Source: CATOSD01 sp965203135 (GTDB lineage Bacteria > Chloroflexota > Dehalococcoidia > Lucifugimonadales > CATOSD01). Taken from it: a stretch of 64,000 nt of DNA. Both the position numbers and the translations under genes were made by a program. Location of the stretch: assembly GCA_965203135.1 (NCBI GenBank), contig CBDBBO010000001.1, positions 372,001 through 436,000 on the forward strand, read 5' to 3'. Position 1 is the first letter of the stretch. Each line of letters opens with the position of its first letter. Below are positions 1-8,843 of the stretch, one piece after another. Below the pieces are notes generated by a model, which made no database searches, was not told the origin of the DNA, and saw only the letters and a program-made list of their open reading frames with translations.

Positions 1-4
1 GCGC

Positions 5-1273
5 ATGAAGACGCTGCTGGTGGGTAACGGCGCGCGCGAGCACGCCATCGCCTGGAAGCTGGCGCAAAGCCCGCTGGTGAGCGAGCTCATCGTCGCGCCC
101 GGCAACGCCGGCACCGCCGCGCTCGGCACGAACGTGCCGGTCGGCGCCGAGGACGTGGACGGCCTGCTGGACCTCGCCCAACGCGAGGGCGTGGAGTTCA
201 CCGTCGTAGGCCCGGAGGCGCCGCTCGCCGCCGGCATCGTGGACCGCTTTCAGGAGGCGGGCGCGCTCATATTCGGGCCGACCGCCGCCGCTGCGCGCAT
301 CGAAAGCAGCAAGACTTTCGCCAAAGACCTCATGCTGCGGAACGGCATCCCGACCGGGCGAGCCGAGGCGTTCAGCGACTACGGGCAGGCGCTCGAGTAC
401 CTGGTAGCCGCTCCGCTACCCATCGTCGTCAAGGCCGACGGGCTGGCCGCAGGCAAGGGCGTGGTGGTGGCTAACACGCTGGATGAGGCGCGTGACGCGC
501 TGCGCAGGCAGATGGTGGAGCTTGAGTTCGGCGACGCCGGCCGGCGGGTGCTGATCGAGGAATACCTCGACGGCCAGGAAATCAGCGTGTTCGCGTTCGT
601 GGACGGCGAAGAAGTGTCCGAACTTGCGGCGGCGTGCGACTACAAGCGCGCCCTCGACGGCGACGAGGGGCCGAACACCGGCGGCATGGGCGCGTACAGC
701 CCACCCGCGACGTGGAACGAGGAGCTGGAATGCGAGGTTCGCGAGCGCGTCATGGTTCCCGCGGCTAAAGCGCTGGCGGCGCTCGGCTCGCCCTTTCGCG
801 GCATACTCTACGGCGGCCTGATGCTCACTTCCGACGGCCCCAAGGTGGTGGAGTTCAATTGCAGGATGGGCGATCCGGAGGCCCAGGCGGTGCTTCCGAG
901 ATTGAAAACCGACCTTGCCGCAATTATGATTGATACGGTGACCGGAAAGCTCGAAGGGCTTTCGCTGGACTGGGACGACCGCCCCTGCGTGGGCGTGGTG
1001 CTCGCATCCGGCGGCTATCCCGGAGCGTACCGGACCGGGCGCGAGGTACGCGGGCTGGACGACCTCGGCGAAGACGCCCTGGTGTTCCACGCGGGCACCC
1101 GGCTCGAAGACGAGGCCGTCGTAACGGACGGGGGCCGCGTGCTCACGGTGTGCGCGCTCGGCGAGGACCTGGCCGAGGCGCGGGGGCGGGCCTACGAGTC
1201 CGCGGACCGCGTGAGCTTCGATGAAGCGCAGTTCCGCCGCGATATAGCGGCGCAGGGGCCGCTGCTGAGGTAG
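5..1273 (+). CDS. purD: Phosphoribosylamine-glycine ligase (GARS)
   Basis: Joins glycine to phosphoribosylamine using ATP, the second step of cytosolic de novo purine synthesis. The 422-residue length is normal for the family. The start MKTLLVGNGAREHA is the classical N-terminus, so the gene looks complete although only four bases precede it. The ATP-grasp core is visible: GGMGAYSP near residue 225 and the signature RMGDPEAQ near residue 287 for Mg/ATP binding. It heads a plus-strand run purD-purE-purB-purC. Its promoter and ribosome binding site lie mainly outside the window. Confidence 0.97.
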   Translation: MKTLLVGNGAREHAIAWKLAQSPLVSELIVAPGNAGTAALGTNVPVGAEDVDGLLDLAQREGVEFTVVGPEAPLAAGIVDRFQEAGALIFGPTAAAARIESSKTFAKDLMLRNGIPTGRAEAFSDYGQALEYLVAAPLPIVVKADGLAAGKGVVVANTLDEARDALRRQMVELEFGDAGRRVLIEEYLDGQEISVFAFVDGEEVSELAAACDYKRALDGDEGPNTGGMGAYSPPATWNEELECEVRERVMVPAAKALAALGSPFRGILYGGLMLTSDGPKVVEFNCRMGDPEAQAVLPRLKTDLAAIMIDTVTGKLEGLSLDWDDRPCVGVVLASGGYPGAYRTGREVRGLDDLGEDALVFHAGTRLEDEAVVTDGGRVLTVCALGEDLAEARGRAYESADRVSFDEAQFRRDIAAQGPLLR

Positions 1274-1366
1274 CTAACCAAAACGTAAAGTCCTCCCGCG
1301 AGCGGCGAGGACAGGCCCGGCGACAATCCGACGGGCTACTTCGACAGAGAGAAAGGGGTACAGCCA

Positions 1367-1822
1367 ATGCCACTGGTGGGAGTGTTGATGGGCAGCGCGT
1401 CGGACGAGCCGATCATGCGCGAAACTACCGCCGTCCTCGATCAGATGGGCGTCAGCCACGAGGTCGAGGTGATGTCGGCGCACCGCACGCCGGACAAGGT
1501 GCGCAGCTACGGGCTGTCGGCGCGGGAACGCGGCGTCGAGGTCATCATCGCGGGCGCGGGCGGCTCAGCCGGACTGCCGGGTGTGCTCGCTTCCTGGACC
1601 ACCCTGCCCATAATCGGCGTGCCCATAGCGTCGAGCGAGTTGAAGGGGGTGGACGCCCTCTACGCCATCGCGCAGATGCCGCCCGGCGTCCCGGTGGCAG
1701 CGGTGGCGGTGGGAAGCTGGGGCGCGCGCAACGCGGCGTTCCTCGCGACGCAGATTCTCGGCGTCAAGCACGAGGCCATTCGCAAGGCATACGACGACTA
1801 CCGCGAGGCACAGCGACGATGA
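1367..1822 (+). CDS. purE: N5-carboxyaminoimidazole ribonucleotide mutase
   Basis: Class I PurE, moving the carboxylate of N5-CAIR to C4 in purine synthesis. The 151 residues carry the GSASD motif (residues 9-13), SAHRTP around residue 38 with the catalytic histidine, and the glycine-rich AGAGGSAGLPG segment. The ATG follows a purine-rich GAGAAAGGGG about 9 bases upstream. It sits 93 bases after purD. No purK is visible in the window, so the N5-CAIR synthetase must be encoded elsewhere, or the protein may act in class II fashion. The sequence motifs alone do not settle this. Confidence 0.96.
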   Translation: MPLVGVLMGSASDEPIMRETTAVLDQMGVSHEVEVMSAHRTPDKVRSYGLSARERGVEVIIAGAGGSAGLPGVLASWTTLPIIGVPIASSELKGVDALYAIAQMPPGVPVAAVAVGSWGARNAAFLATQILGVKHEAIRKAYDDYREAQRR

Positions 1823-1859
1823 TGGCGCGCTCGCGTCCATTCCAACCGGCGGAGAGCAG

Positions 1860-3149
1860 ATGATAGACCGCTACGCCAGGCCGAAGATGAAACAGGTCTG
1901 GTCCGAAGAGAACAAGTACGACAAGTGGCTCGAGGTCGAGCTGGCGGTGTGCGAGGCGTGGACGGCGGAGGGCGTCATTCCCGCCGAGGACATGGCCAAG
2001 CTGCGCGGCGCCCGGCACGACATGACGCGGCTCAACGAGATCCTGGCCAGGACGCGCCACGACGTCACCGCGTTCCTGTCGTCCATTACCGAGCAGTTGG
2101 GGCCGGAGGGCCGGTGGATACACCTAGGCCTCACCTCCAGCGACGTCTGGGACACGGCGACCAACCTGCAACTGATGGACGCCGCCGACCTGCTGGACGC
2201 GGAGGTCGACGCCCTGCTCGATGCCCTGGAACAGCGGGCACAGGAGCACAAGCACACGCTGATGATGGGCCGCACCCACGGCGTACACGCCGAGCCCGTC
2301 ACCTTCGGGCTGAAGCTGGCCCTCTGGTGGGACGAGATGCGCCGCAACCGGGAGAGGCTGGCGCAGGCGCGAAAGGCCATAGCGGTCGGCAAGATATCCG
2401 GCCCCGTCGGCACGCACGCCACCGCGCCACCGTCCATCGAGGCGCGCGTCTGCAAGGCGCTCGGCATCGCGTCCGCACCCGTGTCGAACCAGATCATCCA
2501 GCGCGACCGCCACGCCCAGTTCGTCACCACGTTGGCGCTGGTCGCGGCCTCCCTGGAGAAGATCGCGACGGAGATACGCGGCCTCCAGCGCACCGAGGTG
2601 CGCGAGGTCGAGGAGCCGTTTCGCGAGGGGCAGACCGGCTCGTCGTCGATGCCGCACAAGCGCAACCCGGAGCTGACCGAGCGGGTGTGCGGCCTGGCCC
2701 GGCTGGTGCGCGGCCACGCGGTTACGGCGCTGGAGAACGTGGCGCTGTGGGGCGAGCGCGACATCAGCCACTCGTCCGCCGAGCGCATAATCCTGCCCGA
2801 CTCCTGCATGGCGCTGGACTACACGCTCGACCTGCTGGCGGGAGTGATGCGCGGGATGCGCGTCTACCCCGACCGCATGGCCGCCAACATGGAGCTTACG
2901 CGCGGCCTGCTCTTCTCCCAGCGCGTGCTGCTGTCCCTCGTGGAGCGGGGCATGAGCCGCGAGGACGCCTACAAGGTGGTGCAGGCCAACTCGATGCGCA
3001 CCTGGGACGAGGACAGCGATTTCCGGGAACTGGTGAGGCACGATCCCGAGGTGAAGTCCCGGATCGGCGCCGCCGAGCTGGACGATATCTTCGATTACGG
3101 CTATTACGTGCGTCACGTAGACGCAATCTTCGAGAGGGTGGGACTATGA
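1860..3149 (+). CDS. purB: Adenylosuccinate lyase
   Basis: Fumarase/aspartase-superfamily lyase that splits SAICAR and adenylosuccinate, releasing fumarate, at two points of purine synthesis. The 429 residues match the family. The signature loop GSSSMPHKRNPE near residue 261 carries the mobile catalytic serine, and TSSDVWDT near residue 92 and GRTHGVHAEP near residue 137 are the other two conserved regions. The start ATG follows GGAGAGCAG. The stop overlaps the purC start as ATGA, implying translational coupling. Confidence 0.97.
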   Translation: MIDRYARPKMKQVWSEENKYDKWLEVELAVCEAWTAEGVIPAEDMAKLRGARHDMTRLNEILARTRHDVTAFLSSITEQLGPEGRWIHLGLTSSDVWDTATNLQLMDAADLLDAEVDALLDALEQRAQEHKHTLMMGRTHGVHAEPVTFGLKLALWWDEMRRNRERLAQARKAIAVGKISGPVGTHATAPPSIEARVCKALGIASAPVSNQIIQRDRHAQFVTTLALVAASLEKIATEIRGLQRTEVREVEEPFREGQTGSSSMPHKRNPELTERVCGLARLVRGHAVTALENVALWGERDISHSSAERIILPDSCMALDYTLDLLAGVMRGMRVYPDRMAANMELTRGLLFSQRVLLSLVERGMSREDAYKVVQANSMRTWDEDSDFRELVRHDPEVKSRIGAAELDDIFDYGYYVRHVDAIFERVGL

Positions 3150-4021
3150 CCGCGATTAGAGAGACAAACCTTCCAGACATGCTGTACCGGGGCAAGGTGC
3201 GAGACACCTACGACCTGGGCGAGGGCCGGCTGCTCATAGTGGCCACCGACCGCATTTCGGCGTTCGACGTGGTGTTGCCGACCGCCATACCCGAAAAGGG
3301 CGTGGTGCTCAACAGCATGTCCGCCTTCTGGTTCGAGAGGACCGGCCACATAGTGCCCAACCACCTGATTCACCTTGCGGGAGGGCGCGATGAGCTTTCG
3401 CTGCCGGACGAGGTCGCGAGACGCGCGATGGTGGTCAAGCGCGCCGAGCGTATCGACGTCGAGTGCGTGGTGCGCGGCTACATCACCGGCTCCGCCTGGG
3501 CCGAGTACCGGCGCGAGGGCACGGTGTCCGGCATGGATATGCCGTCCGGCCTGCAGGAGGGCGACCGCTTCCCAGAGCCGCTGTTCACCCCGACGACCAA
3601 GGCGGAGGTGGGCCACGACGAGAACATCACAATGGACGAGATGCGGGACATGGTGGGCGTGGAGCTAACGGGGCGGCTGGAAGAGACCACCATCGCGGTC
3701 TACAGCCACGCGCGCGACTACGCGCTGGAGCGCGGAATTGTGCTGGCCGACACCAAGCTGGAGTTCGGCCTGGTCGACGGCGAGCTGACGCTCATCGACG
3801 AGCTGCTGACGCCCGACTCCAGCCGCTTCTGGGACGCCGATGGCTACGCGCCCGGCAAGTCCCAGCCAAACTACGACAAGCAGTTCGTCCGCGACTGGCT
3901 GGACGAGCAGGGCTGGGACCACGAACCGCCCGCGCCCGAGCTGCCCGACGACGTGGTGCGCCGCACGACCGAGCGCTACCTGGAGGCGCACCGCAAGCTC
4001 ACGGGTCTCGACCCGGCCTAG
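3146..4021 (+). CDS. purC: SAICAR synthetase
   Basis: Phosphoribosylaminoimidazole-succinocarboxamide synthase, condensing CAIR with aspartate using ATP. I chose the ATG overlapping the purB stop because the protein then begins MTAIRETNLPDMLYRGKVRD, with the family GKVRDTYD nucleotide-binding motif near residue 16. Further conserved blocks are ATDRISAFDV, RGYITGSAW and DTKLEFG. Length is 291 residues. The reading frame stays open far upstream, but that part is only a shadow of purB. A palindromic repeat cluster follows the stop. Confidence 0.97.
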   Translation: MTAIRETNLPDMLYRGKVRDTYDLGEGRLLIVATDRISAFDVVLPTAIPEKGVVLNSMSAFWFERTGHIVPNHLIHLAGGRDELSLPDEVARRAMVVKRAERIDVECVVRGYITGSAWAEYRREGTVSGMDMPSGLQEGDRFPEPLFTPTTKAEVGHDENITMDEMRDMVGVELTGRLEETTIAVYSHARDYALERGIVLADTKLEFGLVDGELTLIDELLTPDSSRFWDADGYAPGKSQPNYDKQFVRDWLDEQGWDHEPPAPELPDDVVRRTTERYLEAHRKLTGLDPA

Positions 4022-4033
4022 CGCACACACGAA

Positions 4034-4106
4034 GTCCCTTCCCCTCGATGGAGGAGCGCCAATAGTCCCTTCTCCCTTGATGGGGGAAGGTTAGGATGGG
4101 GGTGAC
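4034..4106 (+). repeat. Intergenic palindromic (REP-like) repeat, one and a half copies
   Basis: A truncated unit (from 4034) is followed by a full unit (from 4065). The full unit reads GTCCCTTCTCCCTTGATGGG, then GGAAGGTTAGGATGGGGGTG. The first part folds into a C-rich/G-rich hairpin with no following T tract, so a REP-like role fits better than an intrinsic terminator. At least a dozen relatives occur between genes in this window. Confidence 0.8.
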
Positions 4107-4114
4107 GTAGATCC

Positions 4115-4765
4115 ATGGCGTCCAGTCAACGACGCTCTCGAAACAGGCCCACTCCGACACAGACGCGGGCGGCGCGGCGCGCCAGGCAGCGCTCCCGGAG
4201 CCGCCTCAAGCGCATCGCCGCGTTCACCGCGGTTGGGCTTATCGCCGGGCTGTTTATCCTGTCGCTCATCCTGCCCAGTGTGCCGTTCGGCGGATTCGCC
4301 GACCTGTTCGGCAGCAACGTGCCGGACGGCCCGGGGCAGAAGATTGCGGACCAGGGCCGCGACCACGTAGTGCCCGGCCAGGAGCACCCACCCTACAACT
4401 CAGTGCCCGCGGCGTCGGGCTGGCACTACAACCTGCCACTCGCACCGGTCGACTGGGGCATCTACAGCGAGTTCGTCGAGGAGGAGTATCTGCTCCACAA
4501 CCTCGAACACGGCGGAATCGGTATTCACTACAACTGCCCGGACGGCTGCGATGACCTGGTGAGAAACCTGTCGCGCATCGCCGACCGGGCGCTCGCTGAG
4601 AATCTCAAGGTGGTGCTCTCGCCCTACCCTGACATGCCGACGCGCATCGCGCTCACCGCCTGGACCTTCCTGGACGCCTTCGAGGAGTTCGACGAAGGCA
4701 GGATTGTCGAGTTCATCGAGTCGCACGAGAGTTCTCCCACCGCGCCGGAGAATCTGGCCCGGTGA
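4115..4765 (+). CDS. DUF3105 membrane-anchored protein (paralogue 1)
   Basis: Function unknown. The 216-residue protein has a strongly basic N-terminus (residues 1-32), one hydrophobic segment (about 35-52) and an exported-looking DUF3105 domain. Conserved features are HPPYNSVPAASGWHY (about residues 90-104), LLHNLEHGGIGIHYNC (about 125-140) and a CPDGC pair that could bind a metal. It is a close relative of the next gene, and the two lie between purC and purS. The spacing suggests one transcript, but a repeat cluster separates it from purC. Any link to purine metabolism is only positional. Confidence 0.8.
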   Translation: MASSQRRSRNRPTPTQTRAARRARQRSRSRLKRIAAFTAVGLIAGLFILSLILPSVPFGGFADLFGSNVPDGPGQKIADQGRDHVVPGQEHPPYNSVPAASGWHYNLPLAPVDWGIYSEFVEEEYLLHNLEHGGIGIHYNCPDGCDDLVRNLSRIADRALAENLKVVLSPYPDMPTRIALTAWTFLDAFEEFDEGRIVEFIESHESSPTAPENLAR

Positions 4766-4791
4766 GGTCGGGCGCAGACTGACGCTATCGC

Positions 4792-5412
4792 ATGGCAAGA
4801 CTGACGTTCACGCTCGGCAGTTCGGCCAAGCCGCTCGTCGTGCTGCTGGCGTGGGCCGTGCTTACGTGGGCCGCCGCCGCTTGCGGCGCGGACGCAGCGC
4901 CAACGCCCACGACGCGTGGGGAGCGGGCAACCGCAGCCGTCCCGGTCGCAACGGCAACGCCTGCGACGCTCGCGCAAACGACGCCCGGCGAGCGTTACCC
5001 GGACCAGGGCAACGCGCACATAGACTTGGGAGCCGACCATCCGCCGTATAATTCCACGCCCGCCACGTCCAGCTGGCACTACTCTGTCCCGCTCGCGCCC
5101 GTCCGCTGGGGGTTGTACGTGGAACCGCTGCCTGACGAAGTACTGGTCCACAACCTCGAGCACGGCGGCATAGGCGTACACTACAACTGCCCGCAGGGAT
5201 GCGACGACCTGGTGGACGACTTAGTGGCCGCAATCCAGAGCCAGCCGCGAACCAAGATAGTGGCGTCGCCCTACCCCGCCATGCCCACGCGCATCGCGCT
5301 TACGGCGTGGAACTACCTGGACGCCTTCGAAGAGTTTGACGCGGCGCGAATCGTCGCCTTCATCGCGGCGCACGAAAGCTCGCCCAACGCGCCTGAATAC
5401 AACGTCCCGTAG
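4792..5412 (+). CDS. DUF3105 lipoprotein (paralogue 2)
   Basis: A 206-residue paralogue of the preceding gene, with a different membrane anchor. A hydrophobic signal peptide ends in AAAAC with the lipobox cysteine at residue 31, followed by a Thr/Ala/Pro-rich linker (about 33-65). The DUF3105 core repeats the pattern HPPYNSTPATSSWHY, VHNLEHGGIGVHYNC and CPQGC. The two proteins therefore share an outer-surface domain but one has a transmembrane anchor and one a lipid anchor. Tandem duplication is the simplest origin. Lgt, needed for lipidation, is encoded at 45.7-46.6 kb. Function unknown. Confidence 0.8.
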   Translation: MARLTFTLGSSAKPLVVLLAWAVLTWAAAACGADAAPTPTTRGERATAAVPVATATPATLAQTTPGERYPDQGNAHIDLGADHPPYNSTPATSSWHYSVPLAPVRWGLYVEPLPDEVLVHNLEHGGIGVHYNCPQGCDDLVDDLVAAIQSQPRTKIVASPYPAMPTRIALTAWNYLDAFEEFDAARIVAFIAAHESSPNAPEYNVP

Positions 5413-5426
5413 AAAACAGCTCCAAT

Positions 5427-5491
5427 GTCCCTTCCCCTTGTTTGGGAGAAGGTCAGAGCCTGCCCCGTACTTGATACGGGGATGGGGGTGA
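5427..5491 (+). repeat. REP-like repeat with internal insertion, just upstream of purS
   Basis: The unit begins GTCCCTTCCCCTTGTTTGGG and ends GGGGATGGGGGTG. Its middle is replaced by a second small palindrome, CCCCGTACTTGATACGGGG. It ends nine bases before the purS GTG, so it occupies the region where the purS ribosome binding site would be expected. Confidence 0.75.
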
Positions 5492-5500
5492 ATCCGTAAA

Positions 5501-5755
5501 GTGACGTACCTCGCCAAAATTCGCGTTTTGCTCAGGTCGGACGTCAGCGACCCACAGGGCCAGACCGTGCACGGCGGCCTGCGCCAGCTTGGATTCGAGG
5601 GCGTGGAGTCTGTCCGCGTGGGCAAGTACATCGAGGTGCGGGTCCAAGCCGAGGACGAGGCACAGGCCAGACAGTCGGTCGAGGAGATGTGCGACCGGCT
5701 GCTCGCCAACCCCGTAATCGAGGACTACACCTTCGACCTGGAGCGCGTGGGCTAG
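5501..5755 (+). CDS. purS: Phosphoribosylformylglycinamidine synthase subunit PurS
   Basis: Small dimeric subunit that bridges PurQ and PurL in the three-subunit FGAM synthase. The 84 residues carry the typical pattern: an RVLLRSDVSDPQG strand/turn, LGFEGVESVRVGKYIEV and the C-terminal NPVIEDYTFDLE. The start is GTG, and only the REP-like repeat lies in front of it. purQ and purL normally follow purS, but here the next gene is hisB on the opposite strand, so purS is separated from its partners. Confidence 0.93.
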   Translation: MTYLAKIRVLLRSDVSDPQGQTVHGGLRQLGFEGVESVRVGKYIEVRVQAEDEAQARQSVEEMCDRLLANPVIEDYTFDLERVG

Positions 5756-5767
5756 GCTCAGCAGGCG

Positions 5768-6364
5768 CTAGGATATGGTGCCCTTGGTGCTCGGCACCTC
5801 GCCCGCCTGCCTGGGGTCGGGCGTGAGCGCGGCCCTCGCGGCGCGCGCCAGCGCCTTGAAGATGGCCTCCGCCTTGTGGTGGTTGTTGACTCCCGCCAGC
5901 ACGCGGACGTGCAGGTTGAAGCCGCCCTCGCGCGCCAGCGACTCCAGGAAGTGGCGCACCAGGTCCGCGGGCAGGCCGCCCAGGTCGCTGTCGCCCATTT
6001 CGGCGTCGATTACGGAGTAGCCCCGCCCGCCGAAGTCGACCACCACCAGCGCCAGCGCCTCGTCCAGCGGTACGTAGGCGTGCCCCATGCGGGTGACGCC
6101 TCTGCCTTCCCCCACGGCCTCACGGAACGCCCTGCCCAGAAGAATGCCCAGATCCTCGACCAGGTGGTGCCACCCCACGTCCACATCGCCGCTGGCGGTC
6201 ACGCGCAGGTCGAACAGGCCGTGCCGGGCGAGCTGCGCCAACAGGTGGTTCAGCATCCCGTTCGGCGTGTCGAGCTCGTAGCTCCCCTGCCCGTCCAGGT
6301 CCAGCGCGACCTCGATCTGGGTCTCGTTGGTGTGGCGGCTCAGGCTGCTGGTGCGGTGTGTCAT
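5768..6364 (-). CDS. hisB: Imidazoleglycerol-phosphate dehydratase
   Basis: Mn-dependent dehydratase of histidine synthesis, 198 residues (monofunctional form, no phosphatase domain). The metal-ligand blocks are recognisable: NHLLAQLARHGLFDL (about residues 39-53), HHLVED (about 66-71) and NNHHKAEAIFKALARA (about 158-173). The usual DDHH before VED reads GWHH here, and the usual LDHM reads LNHL, which are mild deviations. Last gene of the minus-strand his operon, 8 bases after hisC. Confidence 0.92.
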   Translation of the reverse strand: MTHRTSSLSRHTNETQIEVALDLDGQGSYELDTPNGMLNHLLAQLARHGLFDLRVTASGDVDVGWHHLVEDLGILLGRAFREAVGEGRGVTRMGHAYVPLDEALALVVVDFGGRGYSVIDAEMGDSDLGGLPADLVRHFLESLAREGGFNLHVRVLAGVNNHHKAEAIFKALARAARAALTPDPRQAGEVPSTKGTIS

Positions 6365-6372
6365 CTCAGCGG

Positions 6373-7461
6373 CTACACCAACTCGCGCAGCGCGTCCACG
6401 AGGGCGTCGGTCTGCTCCGGAGTGCCGATGGCGGCCCGGAAGCAGTCGCGCAGCCGGTCGGTGTTGAAGAAGCGCACGAAGATGCCCTTACGCGCCAGCC
6501 CCTGGTACATCTCGGGCGCCCTTCCCGGCGCGAACTGGCAGAGCACGTAGTTGCCGGACGACGGCCAGCAGGTGACGCCAGGCAGCTCGTTCAGCAGCCG
6601 CGTCATGCGCTCGCGCTCGTCCACGATTAGCTGCACGTTCTCCAGCAGCGCGGGGGCGTCTTCCAGCGATGCCAGCAGCGCGGCCTCCGCGGCGACGTTG
6701 ATGTTGTAGGGCGGCTTGACGTCGAAGATACGCCTTACCAGGTCCTCGCTCATCATGCCGTAGCCGATTCGGAGTCCAGCGAGTCCTGCCCACTTGCTCA
6801 TCGTCCGCAGGATGACCAGGTTATCGTGCTCCGCGATCATCGACGCGGAGGTCTGGCCGCAGAACTCGAAGTAGGCCTCGTCCACCACCACCACGCGCCC
6901 GGTGTCCAGCAGGCCGGCGATCTGCTCGTCCGAGGCCAGGTTGCCCGTCGGATTGTTGGGCGTGGCGACGAAGATGATCTTGGTGCGGTCGTCTATCGCC
7001 GAGCGCGCGGCGTCCAGGTCGATCTCGAACAGCTCGTCTCTCGGCACCATCTCGATGGTCGCTCCGGCGACCCTGGCGCAGAAGTTGTACATGCCGAACG
7101 TGGGGTCGAAATCGAGAATCTTGTCTCCCGGCGACACGAACATCTGGAACACCAGGTGGATAAGCTCGTCGCTGCCCGCGCCCAGTATGATGTGCTCAGG
7201 CCCCAGCCCGGTGTAGTCCGACAGCGCGTCGCGCATCCTGCGCTGCAGCGGGTCCGGGTAGTGTTGCAGCGGCGCGTTGGCGACGGCGTCTCTCACCTTC
7301 GGCGAGTAGCCGTAGGGGTTCTCGTTGCCGTTCAGCTTGATCACGTCCTCGGGCGCGACGCCGTACTGCTGCGCGAGCACCTCCGGCGGGTCCATCGAGT
7401 CGTAGGTCTGGACGTCTCCGGCCAGGTGTGGCCGCATCAGTTTTGTCAGGTCCACCGTCAT
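6373..7461 (-). CDS. hisC: Histidinol-phosphate aminotransferase
   Basis: PLP-dependent class I/II aminotransferase converting imidazole acetol phosphate to histidinol phosphate. The 362 residues include KLNGNENPYGYSP near residue 42, TPNNPTG near 167, VDEAYFEF near 194 and the PLP-lysine segment RTMSKWAGLAGLRIGYG near 220. A GAGGGGAAG ribosome site precedes the ATG. It sits between hisD and hisB in the operon. Confidence 0.95.
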   Translation of the reverse strand: MTVDLTKLMRPHLAGDVQTYDSMDPPEVLAQQYGVAPEDVIKLNGNENPYGYSPKVRDAVANAPLQHYPDPLQRRMRDALSDYTGLGPEHIILGAGSDELIHLVFQMFVSPGDKILDFDPTFGMYNFCARVAGATIEMVPRDELFEIDLDAARSAIDDRTKIIFVATPNNPTGNLASDEQIAGLLDTGRVVVVDEAYFEFCGQTSASMIAEHDNLVILRTMSKWAGLAGLRIGYGMMSEDLVRRIFDVKPPYNINVAAEAALLASLEDAPALLENVQLIVDERERMTRLLNELPGVTCWPSSGNYVLCQFAPGRAPEMYQGLARKGIFVRFFNTDRLRDCFRAAIGTPEQTDALVDALRELV

Positions 7462-7520
7462 CGCTCTTCCCCTCGTTCCTGGTCTAACTCTTTTCCCTGC
7501 CCGTTCCGGCTGAGCCGGCG

Positions 7521-8843
7521 CTAGGCCAGCTCCTCGCGTACCTCCGCCGCCTCCGCGTGCGCCGTCAGGCCCTCCACGCGGGCGATGGTGGAGGCCGCGC
7601 CGGATATGCGCGCCGCGGTCGCGTCGTCAAGTGCCAGTATAGGGCTAGTCTTCACGAAAGTGTGAACTCCCACGCCCGAATTGAATCGCGCCGTTCCCGC
7701 GGTCGGCATGATGTGGCTCGGCCCGGCCACGTAGTCGCCGAGCACCTCGTGCGACATCTCGCCCACGAACACCGCCCCCGCGTGCCTGATGCGCCCCACG
7801 TGCGCCCACGCGTCCTCGACCATGAGGCACACGTGCTCGGGCGCGAACGCGTTGGCGAGCACAAGCGCGTCCTTGACCGTATCCAGAATCGCCACGCACC
7901 CCTGCTCGTTCACGGACGCCGCCGCGATTGCGGAGCGGTCCAGCCGCGCGAGGCGCGACTGCACCTCGGCCCTCACGGCGGCGGCGAGCCGTTCCGACGT
8001 CGTGGCCAGCACCGGCTTGGCCAGCTCGTCGTGCTCGGCCTGCGCAAGCAGGTCCACGGCACACAGCGTGGGGTTGGCCGTATCGTCGGCTATCACCATC
8101 GTCTCCGTGGGGCCGTACAGCCCGTCTATGCCCACGTCGCCATAGACCTGCTTCTTCGCCAGCGTGACGAACAGGTTGCCCGGCCCGCATATCAGGTCGA
8201 CGCGTGGCACCGACTCCGTGCCGTAGGCCATCGCCGCCACCGCCTGGGCGCCGCCTATGCGGTACACGCCGTCCACGCCGGCGAGGTGGGCCGCCGCGAG
8301 CAGCGCCGGGTGCGGATCGTCATCGCCGCGAGTGGGCGTGCACACGATGACCTCGCCGACACCGGCGACACGCGCGGGAATCACCCCCATCAGCAGCGTG
8401 GACGGGTACAGCGCGGTCCCGCCGGGCACGTAGACTCCCACGCGCTCCACGGGATTCATCAATTCGCCGTAGCCTCTGTCGAAGTCGAACCAGCTCTGCC
8501 TGAGACTCTGCTTGTGGAACCCCGCGACGCGGGCCGCCGCGTGCGCCAGCGCGTCCACCACGTCGGGCGGCGCATGGTCACGCGCCTTTGCGATGTCCTG
8601 TGGCGGCACGCGCAACTCTTCCAGCCGCGCGCCGTCCAGCCTGAGCGCGAGATCGCGCAGCGCGTCGTCGCCGCGCTCACGCACCTGCGCGATGATACGC
8701 TCCACCACCTGCGCGGGCGCCAGCGCCTCGCCGAACGTCCTCTCGATGCCCGCCGCCAGGCGCGGGTCGGAGTCGTCCAGATTCAGCCCCCTGCCCTCGC
8801 ACAGGAGCGCGAGCGCGTCCGGCAGCCCCCGCGCCACCCTCAC
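7521..8843 (-). CDS. hisD: Histidinol dehydrogenase
   Basis: NAD-dependent oxidation of histidinol to histidine, the last two steps of the pathway. The 440 residues carry YVPGGTALYPSTLLMG (about 133-148), IGGAQAVAAMAYGT, DLICGPGN, QAEHDE with zinc-binding Gln/His, AFAPEHVCL and GPSHIMPT. The start is GTG, overlapping the stop of the upstream phospholipase-like gene as GTGA, so translation is probably coupled. Confidence 0.96.
   Translation of the reverse strand: MRVARGLPDALALLCEGRGLNLDDSDPRLAAGIERTFGEALAPAQVVERIIAQVRERGDDALRDLALRLDGARLEELRVPPQDIAKARDHAPPDVVDALAHAAARVAGFHKQSLRQSWFDFDRGYGELMNPVERVGVYVPGGTALYPSTLLMGVIPARVAGVGEVIVCTPTRGDDDPHPALLAAAHLAGVDGVYRIGGAQAVAAMAYGTESVPRVDLICGPGNLFVTLAKKQVYGDVGIDGLYGPTETMVIADDTANPTLCAVDLLAQAEHDELAKPVLATTSERLAAAVRAEVQSRLARLDRSAIAAASVNEQGCVAILDTVKDALVLANAFAPEHVCLMVEDAWAHVGRIRHAGAVFVGEMSHEVLGDYVAGPSHIMPTAGTARFNSGVGVHTFVKTSPILALDDATAARISGAASTIARVEGLTAHAEAAEVREELA

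Noticed and set aside
1925..3145. Very long open frame joining purB antisense-like sequence to purC
   Set aside because: The part before 3146 is the +2 shadow of purB; purC homology begins exactly at the ATG overlapping the purB stop.
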